Assembly (NCBI GenBank): GCA_015143295.1
Contig: CM026554.1
Span: 33,989,531 to 34,053,530 of the forward strand
DNA length: 64,000 nt
Reading direction: 5' to 3'
Source of the DNA: Tetracentron sinense
Lineage: Eukaryota > Streptophyta > Magnoliopsida > Trochodendrales > Trochodendraceae
This document shows positions 31,975-43,029 of this stretch, one piece after another. How positions within the stretch are numbered: position 1 is the stretch's first letter; each line of letters starts with the position of its first letter. The translations under genes were made by a program, and so were the position numbers. The notes beneath the pieces are model-generated. The model did no database searches. It was not told where the DNA came from and saw only the letters and a program-made list of their open reading frames with translations.

Positions 31975-32363
31975 TCTTACCAGTTATATAAAGTTTTCCT
32001 ATTGCGTTTCATCTACATATAAGGAATTTAGAGAAATATTTGGATTTTGTATTACAAAATCATCCTAATTGCGGAGTGCGGACATCATTAGAGTCATCCC
32101 CAAAGAAACTAGAAACTGTTTGAATTGTAATCTGACCTATCCAACAGAAACAAATTAAAATCCTGTCTTGGGGTATTATACCCTTTATTCATCCTACTCC
32201 TAAATGGGGCTATGGGAAACCAACAAAACAGTGTATTGTTTACTTAGATAAAGGTGGCTCATTTCCAGGTAATATAGATGGTTTTGAATATCTATTCAGA
32301 GAATTCAAGGATGTCCCATTATTTCCTCTCTACGATAATTCAAATGAGGTAGATGTCATTTGA
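31975..32363 (+). pseudogene. Unrecognised coding-like stretch inside the CACTA element
   Basis: From 32135 to the TGA at 32361-32363 the frame is open for about 75 codons and reads like real protein, including IPFIHPTPKWGYGKP, CIVYLDKGGSFPG and GFEYLFREFKDVPLFPLYD. Upstream the same frame is broken by stops, and a possible exon start follows TTCACAG near 31968. I cannot assign a family. It is probably another captured or decayed gene piece. Confidence 0.35.
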
Positions 32364-33259
32364 CTAGGTATGAATAAAGCATTGAAGCATCACAATACTT
32401 GAATACATTTGCAGGCTCTTCTCTTGTTTTTATGTCGTGAAAAAAACACCCCCAATTAAATTAGGTGTAACTCTATTTTTAATTTAATGAACCGGAAGGG
32501 TCAATCCCAACCCCCCATATTTACAGGATAGTTTTTTCTTTTTAATTTCTGTTTTTTTCCTAAGGAAATTTTTCTATTGAAATTGATTGCTCAAATCGAC
32601 AAGTTGCTTGGCCTGAGAGGTGGATTCATTTCATTTTTCCATATTTTGAAGAGCTATCCTACATTTTGAGCACCAAGAAGCTATAGAGGTGCTGCTTATT
32701 TTCTGTCTAAGATACCTAATCATGTATATGATTAAACCTTAGTTCTTTCCTAGTGACTTTCCTAATGAATTTACTATTTAATCAATATATTTTTTGAACT
32801 TTCTTTGCATATTAATTATGAAATCTGTAAATTTATTCTAATAAATAATTTTATTTAATTGTGTTGTAGGAGGGAGCAGGGAGCACACACCTGTCGAGTT
32901 TTAGAGGTGCGGGAGGGAACCAATGAGATGAAGATAGTTAGACTTACGATTTATTGACACTTTTTTTTATAGACATGTGTATTGTATTATTACATGTGAT
33001 TGGATGTATTTATTTTATACTGATTTCTATGTAGAAATTTTCTTTTTATATATAATGTCATTATGGACACTATTTTGTTTATTTTATATTGTTGAAAGGT
33101 ACAACACAGGTAAAAAAATATTGTTGACAGGTAAAAAAAAATATTTATATTATTGACAGGTACAAAACAGGTAAAAAAAAAATATTTATATTATTGACAG
33201 GTACAAAACAGGTTAAAAAAAATTGAAAAAATATTTTTATTTTTTTTTATGTCGTGACT

Positions 33260-33602
33260 ATTCGCGGCGTTTTAAAAACGCCATAATTGATATCGGTATA
33301 AAACGGCATGAAATGTCACCTTATGACGGCGTTTGTAAAAATGCCGCCAAAGATATGCCGTCGAAGGTGAGTCTTTAACGGCGTTTTTGTAAACGCCGTA
33401 AAAGGGTATCTATCACGGCGTTTTTATAAACGCCGTTATAGGGTGATGTACAGCAGCGTTTTACAAATGCCGTCAATATAAATGCCGCCTTTACTTTCCC
33501 CGACGTAGGCAATAACGGCGTTTTGGTTAAAACGCCGTTATTAACTATAACGGCGTTTTTGGGGTTTTCTACGGCGATTTAAAAACGCCGTGAAAAGTCT
33601 TA
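33260..33602. repeat. Right subterminal repeat array of the CACTA element
   Basis: About nine inverted units of ACGGCGTTTT and AAAACGCCGT occur, several forming perfect hairpins such as GGCGTTTTTATAAACGCC near 33417. Confidence 0.85.
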
Positions 33603-33614
33603 AATTTTGTAGTG

Positions 33615-35453
33615 AAAGAAATAAGTAAACCAAGGTTTTGGTAAAAGTGAGATATAATAATGCATGGTTTTCTTATGAAAGTTGGTTTATTATGATCAAA
33701 TAATGAAAAGTGAGATGAAAAAGATTTGGATTTGATAAGAGTACAAAGGGATTGTTTTTTTAAATATGTGAAGCATTCGCTAAGTATATGAGAAAGGGAA
33801 AAGCATATTTTATTTCATGTGTTAAGTTCTTATGGTATGATTTTCAATGATGGGTAGTTATATACCCCCTTGTTAAGTTTTGCAAAGTTGGATATTTGAA
33901 AAGAAAGGTATTTGATACCCCTTGTAAGTTTGTAAAGTACAATTTTTGAAAAAGGGAAATTACTTTCAAGTTTGTTAAGCATGGGTTTTAAGAAGGGTAG
34001 TTGATACCCCCCTTGTAAAGTAAGATTTCTGAAAAAGGGTATTTGATACCCCCTTTAAAGTATACTTCTCAAAAGAAAGCTTGTAAGGTATGGTTTTGAA
34101 ATGGGTATATACATACCCCCTGTTAAGTGCAAAGGTTTTGAATGATGGTAGTTGGTACCCCCCTTGTAAAGTGGAAATTCTGAAAAGGGTATTGACATGC
34201 CCCCTTGTAAAGCTGAATAAGAATTATAGCTAGTTGGTACCCCCTTGTAAAGTTGTGAAAGTTAAGTTTGAAAAAGGGTATTTACATGCCCCCTGAGAAA
34301 GTTGGAAAGTATGATTCGTGAAATGGGTATTTGACACCCCCTGATAAAGCTGAATAAGTGCAAAGGGTATTTGATGCCCTCTTGTAAAGTATGTGACTTC
34401 CAAAATGGGATACTACTTCCCCCTGATAAAGCTGAATAAGAATAAAGGGTATGTGAGGCCTCTTGTATAATATGTGACTTCCAAAATGGGATACTATTTC
34501 CCCCTGATAAAGTTGAATAAGAATAAAGGGTATGTGAGGCCTCCTTGTAAAGTATGTGATTTCGACAAAGGGTATTTACATGCCCCCTTGTAAGGCTGAA
34601 TAAGAATAAAGGGTATGTGATGCCCCCTTGTAAATTATGATATTCCACAAAGGGTATTTGAAGCCCCCTTGTAAAGTTGAAACGTATGAAGGGTATTCTA
34701 TATGCCTCCTGATAAACCATGTTTTGAAAGTATGTGTAAGGGTAGTGGATACCCCCTTGTAAAGTTTGTTTTGAAAAGTATGGGCTCAAAGAATGTTTTG
34801 AAAAGCAAGGGCTCGAAGTATGTGTTTTGAAGTGTGATTTAAGGAAGTTTGAAAATGATGATTTCAAAGTATGTTTTGTAAAGAAATAATTCAAAGCCCG
34901 TTTTAAAGTAAGATCTAAAGTATGGTTTCCACACTCTGATTATGTTTCTATGCTTTTAAGTATACTATTCTGATTTTATGACATTGCTAGTTAGTGGTTG
35001 GTAGACGCTAAGTATTCAATGCTCAGCCGAAGTTGTTATTTTCGGCAGGTCACAGGTTGGATGGTTGTCCTTCTGAACCAGGGATCGAGGAGGAGTATGT
35101 TGAGAAGCCGACTTGCAGTCATCAGTGATGGTTGAGTGATGAGAGGGAGAGACATGTATTTGGGTTGACCTTGTGGGGAGTTATGTATTAAACTTGAGTG
35201 GGTAACTCAAGTGGTAGACCTTGTATACAGGTTTAGCTTATATTTGAGTTTTGAATTATGTTGACACTTGGAAGATCATGTTATAAAGAAGAAATTTTCA
35301 GGTTCACCTTTTAGCATGCCTTGTGTGCTCTCACAGGATGGTAAGTACGCTTTATGTGTCATGACAGGATGGTAAGTACGCTTTATGTGTCATGACACGG
35401 CTGTCATCAGACAAAAGTCTCCTAACTCCTAGGAGGGATTCTGGGGCGTGATA
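33615..35453 (+). mobile_element. Solo LTR (Ty3/gypsy type), right part
   Basis: This continues the LTR from 27602. It ends TCTGGGGCGTGATA at 35453, directly followed by the GCATT duplication. The final CA of the canonical end has become TA. The part contains the long minisatellite at 33840-34780, the TCAGCCGAAG/TCGGCAGGTC module near 35020, and a 32-bp direct duplication near 35335-35395 (GGATGGTAAGTACGCTTTA). Confidence 0.8.
33840..34780. repeat. Degenerate minisatellite GGGTAT-ATACCCCC
   Basis: About 18 units of roughly 50-60 bp follow the pattern GGGTATTTGATACCCCC then TTGTAAAGT and GAATAAG. The core is itself a short inverted repeat (GGTAT...ATACC). A 210-codon minus-strand frame at 34262-34894 is a by-product of the stop-free unit. 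Confidence 0.85.
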
Positions 35454-35639
35454 GCATTACCTAACTACTAGAGTAGCATTGAACTTTCTAGCTTATGGTC
35501 GACTTTTGAAAAAGGGTATACCTTGCCTAGCACTGATTAATGTTGATCACCTCCTCTATAGGGATAGGAAGGAAATGATTATGGTTTACTCCAGCTCTTG
35601 GAAGGGAAGGCTACCGCATCAATATCCAACTGGATTATA

Positions 35640-36480
35640 AGATGAACCAGATGTAGTGTGCGGAAGCCTCTAACAAATAATGTGTCGTGCACATGACTTA
35701 CTTATTATATTGTCCTGTGAGAATCATACAAGGAATACTGAAAGATGAATCTGAAAATTTCTTCAATTAATACATCAATTGAATTTATAAATCCATAACT
35801 AAACTGAAATGCAATAAATCATTTGAATCATCCATGATGATTCCCAACATCTAAATAACTCTAAAGTCATCTAATAAAATCTGAATTACAATTTCCTTAA
35901 ACATTAAAATTAAAAGTTTACCATGCTGAATCAATAATAAGGCCAACAATCAAGATCTTTCTCTTCTTTGGGATGATCAATTTTAGCTTCTTCAATATAT
36001 TCCTCCTCGACCCAAGGTTCCAATGCACAACTGTCAAAACCTGAACCTGTCGACAATAATAGTTCGGCTGAGCAAAAACGCTCAATGAATATGAACTCAT
36101 GGTTGAAAATATCATAAACATTAGTATAAAACACACGTCATGGTTTAATAGGATATCCATACATAAATTAGAGTGTGGAAATATATATATATATTTTTTA
36201 TTTTTACTTGTGTTTACTTTTCTACTTTATTTTTTTCCCTTATTTTCTTTCTCTATATTTGAGATCTTAATTCGAGCCAGATGACTAGTGCCCTTGAGTA
36301 ACTTATACTTGAGCTAGACACTAGCATCCTTGAATAATTTAGACTTATGAGCCAGGTATGACATACCCTTAAGTAACTTATACGTGAAGCTAGGTACGAT
36401 GTACCCTTGAGAAACTTTAAACTTTGAGTCAGGTATGACGTATCCTTGAGTAACTTACTTTGCTGGTATCCATAATTTAT
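35640..36480 (-). mobile_element. Gypsy LTR fragment, minus strand
   Basis: Reversed, it contains GCTCAGCCGAACTATTATTG, CGACAGGTTCAGG and GGGTCGAGGAGGAATA, in the same order as the solo LTR at about 35020-35100. It also has its own minisatellite (36275-36470, units with AGGTATGACATACCC and TTGAGTAACTTA). The ends are lost. Confidence 0.5.
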
Positions 36481-36521
36481 CGGAAACTCGATCATGCAAT
36501 TCATACTTGTGTGACACTTTA

Positions 36522-37592
36522 TTTCAAATCAAGAGCAAGAATTAGTCAAATGGAAATTGGATTCATGCCACTACCAATATCTATTAAAAAAATGATTGTT
36601 GGTCATTTCCTCCTTACGTTTTGTACATATCCTATGAGATTTTTTTTTCCTTATTTACGAGACAACTATCCCCTTATCTTATTGCTATGCCCTGTTAAAT
36701 AATTAAATAACATAGTATGAAAAATATATTTTTTTTGCAAAAGGTCAAAGCAGGCATTTTCCAAATGTGAATACCCCTTGAAGTCACAGGCAGAACACCT
36801 GGTAGAGAGACCCAATCCTGAGAAGCCACGGGCAGAACACCAGGTAGAGAGACACAATCTTGAATGAAATAAATACCACGACTTCCGTCTTTTAATAAAA
36901 TCATCACGTCATGGCCCTTTGTCTAATTACTATGCCATATTAACTAATTGAATAATATAGTATAATTTTTTTGAAAGCTAAAGGAGGCAACTGCCCCTTT
37001 GTCCCATGAATATGCCCCCATAGGGTTAAATAACTCCCCTTAATTGTGGTAAGATTCACTATCCCTTTGGGTTAAAGCATCTAACCTTAGTTTTTAGAAA
37101 AAAAATAACCACATGAGTTAAAATTTGTTAACCATAGTTAAAGGACAATTAAAGGAGGTTTGCGAGTCCAAGAAGCAACAGTCCACTCCTTGCATGAGAA
37201 GAGGATTATTGCTCATAAAAATATGTATGTTTTTTAAGTTCAAGGGCGCTAATGCCTTAAAAAAAAATTACATATTTTGCAAAAGTTCAAGGGGCACGTG
37301 CAGTGGCGGAGACAGGGGTGAGGGGCCACAACCCCCTTCTTTTTTTCCTTTTTCCTTATTAGATTGTATTATGAAAAATTTATTAATATATTTTTACTTT
37401 TATCCATATCTAGTGCCCCAAAATATCTTAACTTTAGTTAGTTGAGTATGTGGGAAGGTTTGCCCTTTCAAAAATTTGTAATTGTTTTCAAGGTATAATA
37501 TAAGAAATTACAAATAAAGTTAATTTTACTTATAGTAGTAGTTAATTTTATTTAGAGTAGTGATTAGGAGACTGCTCATTCGGCTGTCCACG
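36522..37592. repeat. Repeat block C, paralogue of block D
   Basis: It matches 62636-63640 in order, with indels. Block C has an extra segment of about 150 bp near 36750-36905 that contains a 42-bp tandem duplication (GCAGAACACCTGGTAGAGAG). The Tekay element begins at its right edge. Confidence 0.75.
37030..37150. repeat. Palindromic TTAACC repeat, copy in block C
   Basis: TTAATTGTGGTAAGATTCAC and ATCTAACCTTAGTTTTTAG mark the family. The counterpart is at 62960-63085. Confidence 0.5.
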
Positions 37593-39566
37593 TGTCACGT
37601 CCCAAAACCCATATACACAATATATCTCATATTTGTATATGTTCTTGAAGCGTGAACCTGGGACAAACCCCAAAAGTAAATGCATTTTATCTACTAAATA
37701 AAATGATTTCGGATTCAATAGCTTAAGAACAAAACTAAAGATTCTACATAAACATAAAGTGTAACTGAGATCCATAAATGTTTCTCTCAACAATCACTCA
37801 CACTATAAAAAAAAATTAAAACTATTTTTCTACTTCTCAAAACTCAAGACCTTCTAAGAAACTTCATGGATTTCCTGAAATAAGTAAACATAGCAAGGGT
37901 GAGCACTAGTTCAGCAAGATGAATACATACAACAATGAATATATATACTTCAATATTTCATTTGTCTCAACATGAAATTAAAATAGAATACATGTCAATT
38001 CATCTTCTTCAATTGAATTTCTTGGTTCACATGAGCGGCCCTAGTCAACGCCTCACGGTACGATTTTGGATTACACACCTGTACCCCTGTTGGCAGCCCT
38101 TCGCTATACCTCAAGGCCAAGGGTAGTATCACTCACCTGCACCTCTGTTGGTGGCCCTCGGCAACACCTCAAGGCCAAAGGTGAAATCGTATACCTTTGG
38201 TTAGGTCTATAATTTGTTCAACAATTATAATAGTTTTATAGAAATAAAATATTAAATCTTCCCCGCTATGACGTCCCATACCACATGTAGCAAGGCCAAT
38301 TTAATTTGATTTTTTTTTTTATAACTATAACACAGATATATCATGGTAACAAAATCATGCAATTAAAGTATGAACATCAATTTATTAATTACGAGAGAAG
38401 TCTAATTTGACATGAGTGTTCTAATATGCATAATTTCTAAGTTCAATAGGGACCCTAACATGCTGAGTTTCTAAGTTTAATTCAAGAGTTTAATTACAAA
38501 AAAATTTCAAATAACAAACAGTATTGGCGATCGATCTTTGAATGACACTTATCAGGCCCATTATGTATAGAAACCATGGCATGAATCACATAGAGTTCCT
38601 ATACTCATTAATGGTAGCGATATAGAGCTCCTATGTTTTTGCTATTGAAAGTCTTTTGAAAGGAGTAAATCAAATGTTAATTTATATGAGTCACATACAG
38701 CTCCCATACTCATGTTAATGGCAGCCACATATGTGAAATAGAGTTCACATGTTTGTTTGCTATTTAATTTCTTTAAAAACCGTTAATGGCAGCCACGTAT
38801 GTACATATGTAGTTCACATGTTTAATTACTTAAAAAAAAAAACGTTAATGGCCGCCACATATGTAGTTCACATGTTTGTTGCTATTGAATTTCTTTAAAA
38901 ACCGTTAATGGCAGCCACATACACATATGTAGTTCACTTTTTGTCTGCTATTGAGTTTCTTTAAAAACCGTTAATGGCAGCCACATACACATATGTAGTT
39001 CACATGTTTGCATATTAGAGGCAATCTAATTTAAGTGACCATATCACATCTCCATGAATCATCTAAACTATTTCAAATCATCCTAGTTCTTTAATGAAGA
39101 TTTTATATACTAATTTCAACATTAAAAATTATCCTATAAGAAATTAAAAGAATCAAGAAGTATTCACTTGCCTCAAACCTAGAGCTTTAGGGTTTCGAAG
39201 ATCTCAATACTATTTCTGTCAAGCCCTTGATCTTTCCTTAGCGAGAGCTCTAGATCCTGAGCCTTGAATCCACCTTCTTCAATCTCCAAACCCTAGTCTC
39301 CTCTTTCTTCCTCTTATCTTTAGATTAGGTTTTCATAAAGATAATGGGAGATTAGGTTATCATTATCTTATATAATACTAATCCATTATCATGATGTAGG
39401 GTGTTTGGTCACAGTTCAACATTAAACATTTTTATGTTATTCCCGTTTTTATTTATCTCACCTAAGGTTGTTAAATCTCCGTTACCAAATATCACTAAAT
39501 TATCTCATCTAAGAGATTACTAAAATACATCTTAGCATTTAATTAATAAATTTCAGAGTTGCTACA
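37593..39566 (-). repeat. 3' LTR of the Tekay-like element
   Basis: It is 1974 bp against 1981 bp for its partner. It contains five units of a 55-65-bp repeat at 38712-39012 (core CGTTAATGGCAGCCACAT and ATGTAGTTCACATG). Confidence 0.92.
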
Positions 39567-39584
39567 TTCTACTCCCCTTAAAGA
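39567..39584 (-). other. Polypurine tract of the Tekay-like element
   Basis: On the minus strand TCTTTAAGGGGAGTAGAA directly precedes the 3' LTR. The AAGGGGAG core is the usual plus-strand primer of this clade. Confidence 0.85.
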
Positions 39585-41707
39585 GAATTTCGTCCTCGAA
39601 ATTTACATACCTCGGTTGAGAAGATGTGCGGATATTTCTCCCTTATTTCTGATTCTAACTCCCACGAAGGTTCATCCTCGTTATGAAGGTTCCACTGAAC
39701 TTTCACTAAAGAAATGGACTTCGCCCGAAGTTGCTTCATAATCTGGTCGACCACCCGGATTGGCTCCTCCACATAAGAAGCATCCTGCCTAAGATCCAAG
39801 GCATTGAAATCGATTGCATGCGATTCATCTCTCACGTATTTCCTCAACATGGACACGTGGATCACATTATGCACACTAGCAAGACTGGGCGGCAAGGCAA
39901 GTCTGTAAGCCACTACTCCGACCCGATCCAAAACTTCAAATGGCCCAATAAATCTTGGCGACAGCTTCCCTTTCTTCTTCCCGAATCTCATCACACCTTT
40001 CATGGGTGAGACTTTCAAGAGTACATGGTCACCCACTGCAAATTTCAAACTCCTCATTTGCCGGTCTGCATAACTCTTTTGCCAACTTTGAGCAGTTTTC
40101 AAACACTCCTTAATCACCGCTACTTTCTCCGCAGTCTCACAAACCAACTCTGGCCCGAGCAAACTACTATCACCCACTTCCGTCCAACAAATAGGTGATC
40201 GACATGATCTGCCATACAGTGCCTCAAAGGGTACCATACCGATACTGGCATGGTAGCTGTTATTATATGCAAACTCTATCAAGGATAGATGATCTTCCCA
40301 GCCACCTTTGAAATCTAAAATACAAGCCCGGAGCATGTCTTCGAATACCTGATTCACATGCTCCGTCTGACCATCACTTTGCGGGTGAAAAGCTGTACTA
40401 AAGTCCAATGACGATCCCAAAGCCTTCTGAAAACTCTTCCAGAATCGAGAGGTGAATTGAGAATCTCGATCTGAAACTATTGATGTCGGAACCCCGTGAA
40501 GCTTGACTATTTCCTTCATGTATAACTTGCTCAACACATCCATAGAGTAAGTAGTACAAACTGGAAGAAAATGAGCAGATTTGGTCAAACGGTCTACTAT
40601 AACCCAAATCGCATCATACCCTTGTCTTGACTTTGGTAGCCTAACCACATAATCCATCGATATTCTATCCCACTTCCATTCTGCAATGGGTAAGGTTTGC
40701 AATGGCCCAGCTGGCCTCCAATGCTCAGCCTTCACCTGTTGGCAAGTATAGCTTTTCGATACAAACTCAACCACATCCCGTTTCATACCGTCCCACCAAA
40801 AGTGTCTACAAAGATCTCTATACATCTTTGTACTTCCTGGATGAACTGTATATTTAGAATGATGTGCTTCATCTAAAATTTCCTTTTGAAGATCAATCAT
40901 ATCCGGAACACATAGCCTTCCCTGGAACCTCAAACCTCCATCCGGCCCTACAGTCCACCCTGTATTATCCCCTAGAACTGCCTCTGCAACTCGAGTCTGC
41001 AATTTCTCATCTTGCGACTGAGCCTGGATAATTTTACTGACTAATGTAGTCTGAACAGTGAGATTAAAAAGGAATGCCTTAGCATTTTCCTGAACTAGAT
41101 TAACATCAAACTCTGAGACTGCCTCCAGCATACACCATTCTTTCATTGTTATAAGTGCATCCAACCCTCTTGGTTTGCGACTCAAGGCATCTGCTACTAC
41201 ATTAGCTTTACCAGGGTGATATTGAAGGGTAAAGTCATAGTCCTTCATATGTTCCATCCACCTCTGATGCTTCATGTTCAACTCTTTCTGAGAAAATAAA
41301 TATTTCAAACTCTTGTGGTCTGAAAAGAGCTCAAACTTCTCACCATACAAGTAATGCCTCCAAATCTTCAAGGCAAACACTACAGTAGCTAACTCTAGGT
41401 CGTGATCCAGGTAATTCTTCTCATGCACCTTTATCTGGCGAGAAGCATAGGCAACCACTTTGCCTTCCTGCATTAACACACAACCCAACCCTTGGTGTGA
41501 GGCATCACTATAAATAATAAATCCCTTATTCTCTTTCGGAATGGTCAAGACTGGTGCTGATGCCAATCTAGACATCAACTCAAGGAATGCCCTCTCACAT
41601 TTGTCATCCCAGACAAACTTCACATCCTTCTTTGTCAGGTGCGTCAACGATGAGGAAATCTTTGAAAATCCCTCAATGAATCGCCGATAATAACCAGCCA
41701 AACCCAA
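39578..41707 (-). pseudogene. RNase H, integrase and chromodomain of the Tekay-like element
   Basis: A 709-codon open frame begins within the end of the reverse transcriptase ([16 protein letters not shown]); the frame has no native start there. RNase H has [13 protein letters not shown] and DHKSLKYLF. The integrase zinc region has [10 protein letters not shown], but its cysteine pair reads SYTC where CxxC is expected, so one zinc ligand is lost. The core acids are seen in [21 protein letters not shown] and [10 protein letters not shown], so the D-D-E triad looks intact. A chromodomain with [16 protein letters not shown] closes the protein, which ends near the polypurine tract. The domain would guide integration to heterochromatin. 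It is separated from the upstream reverse transcriptase by a TAG at 41744 where Trp is expected. Confidence 0.9.
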
Positions 41708-41743
41708 GAAACTACGAATCTCTGAAACTGAATTGGGTTGACT

Positions 41744-42573
41744 CTAGTTCATCACTGCTTCAACCTTGGCAGGATCCACTGACACTCCATCCTTGGAAAC
41801 TACATGGCCCAGAAATTTAACTTCTTTTTGCCAAAACTCACACTTTGAAAGCTTAGCATACAATTGATGCTCTTGCAGGGTTTGAAGTGCAATTCCAAGA
41901 TGTTGCTCATGCTCCTTCTCAGTCTTGGAATAAATCAAGATGTCGTCAATAAATAGTATGACAAACTGATCTAAAAATGGTTTGAACACTCGGTTCATTA
42001 AATCCATAAATGCAGCCAGTGCATTGGTCAACCCAAAAGGCATAACCAAGAACTCATAGTGCCCGTACCGAGTTCGAAAAGCAGTCTTCAAAATATCTTC
42101 ATCCTTTACTCTTGGCTGATGATAACCCGACCTCAAGTCTATCTTGGAGAACCACTGTGCTCCTTTCAACTAGTCGAATAATCATCTATTCTAGGCAAAG
42201 GGTATTTGTTCTTGATTGTCACCTTATTCAACTGCCGATAATCAATATACAACCTCATAGTTCCATCTTTCTTCTTGACAAACAAAACCGGCGCGCCCCA
42301 AGGTGAAGTACTAGGCCGAACAAAACCTTGATTCAATAATCCTTGAATCTGATCCTTAAGTTCCTTTAATTCCTTTGGTGCCATCCTATAAGGTGCCTTC
42401 GATATTGGCGAAGTACCCGGCACTACATCAATACCGAAATCCATAGCCCTGCTAGGAGGCAATCCCAGTATCTCTTGAAATACCTCTACAAAATCTGAGA
42501 CCACTGGTATGTGTTCTAGCATAACATTCTGATCCACTCCCTCTACTTGAGAGAGAAATCCCTTAGACAACAC
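41744..42573 (-). pseudogene. Reverse transcriptase of the Tekay-like element, frameshifted
   Basis: The first part (42166-42573) runs through [24 protein letters not shown] and [21 protein letters not shown] one-base loss near 42170 shifts the frame. The second part (41744-42169) gives [21 protein letters not shown] and the catalytic [13 protein letters not shown] in place of YxDD is normal in this clade. Two TAG codons separate it from the protease frame at about 42583-42606. Confidence 0.9.
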
Positions 42574-42606
42574 TTCCTCTGAAGGACTAAACCAAAACTA
42601 GAATGA

Positions 42607-42996
42607 CTACTCGCCAGGAATAAAGAAAATCACCATTTTCTCAAAACAAGATATTTCGGCGTGAAAGGCGGCAAACCAATTCATACCTAAGACCACATCA
42701 AATTCTCTCATCTCGAGTACTACTAAGTCAGCTGGCAATACTCTCTCTCCAATCTTGATAGGGCACTCCCTACAAATGTGATTTAATATCCCTGACTCTC
42801 CCAATGGTGTTACTACTGACAAAGCTATATCTAGAGATTCTGGTACTATACCCAAAGCATTTACGAATGTAATTGAAATAAAGGAATGCGTAGCTCCAGA
42901 ATCAAATAGTACTCTAGCAATGCTATGATAAACTGGGAGTGTACCTTCCACCATTGCTCCTGAGGCCTCATCATCCTTTTGAATTACTGCATTCAT
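42607..42996 (-). pseudogene. Protease domain of the Tekay-like element
   Basis: The aspartic protease active site FDSGATHSFIS is intact, with the supporting VVLGMNWF motif. It is part of the same polyprotein as gag, and stops lie downstream. Confidence 0.88.
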
Positions 42997-43029
42997 TCTG
43001 GTCTGACCTTTTGGCTGGAATGGAGCCTT

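Larger units (their letters stand above)
27603..33614. mobile_element. Non-autonomous CACTA (CMC) transposon, 6012 bp, with captured gene pieces
   Basis: The ends are CACTACAAAAAAAT and its inverted partner AATTTTGTAGTG. A 3-bp duplication AAA flanks them (27600-27602, 33615-33617). Both subterminal regions are packed with the motif ACGGCGTTTT paired with AAAACGCCGT, about five units on the left (27640-27860) and nine on the right (33260-33600). That is the expected transposase-binding array of CACTA elements. There is no TNPA or TNPD frame. The interior carries a malate dehydrogenase exon, a possible globulin fragment, a UTR-plus-intron-like segment and an unrecognised coding-like stretch. 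It inserted into the solo LTR. Confidence 0.92.

Noticed and set aside
33260..33602. CRISPR-like array of regular repeats
   Set aside because: The units are inverted CACTA subterminal repeats of varied spacing in a plant nuclear genome.
34262..34894. 210-codon minus-strand ORF as a repeat protein gene
   Set aside because: It is produced by a minisatellite inside an LTR, with no start context and no non-repetitive domain.
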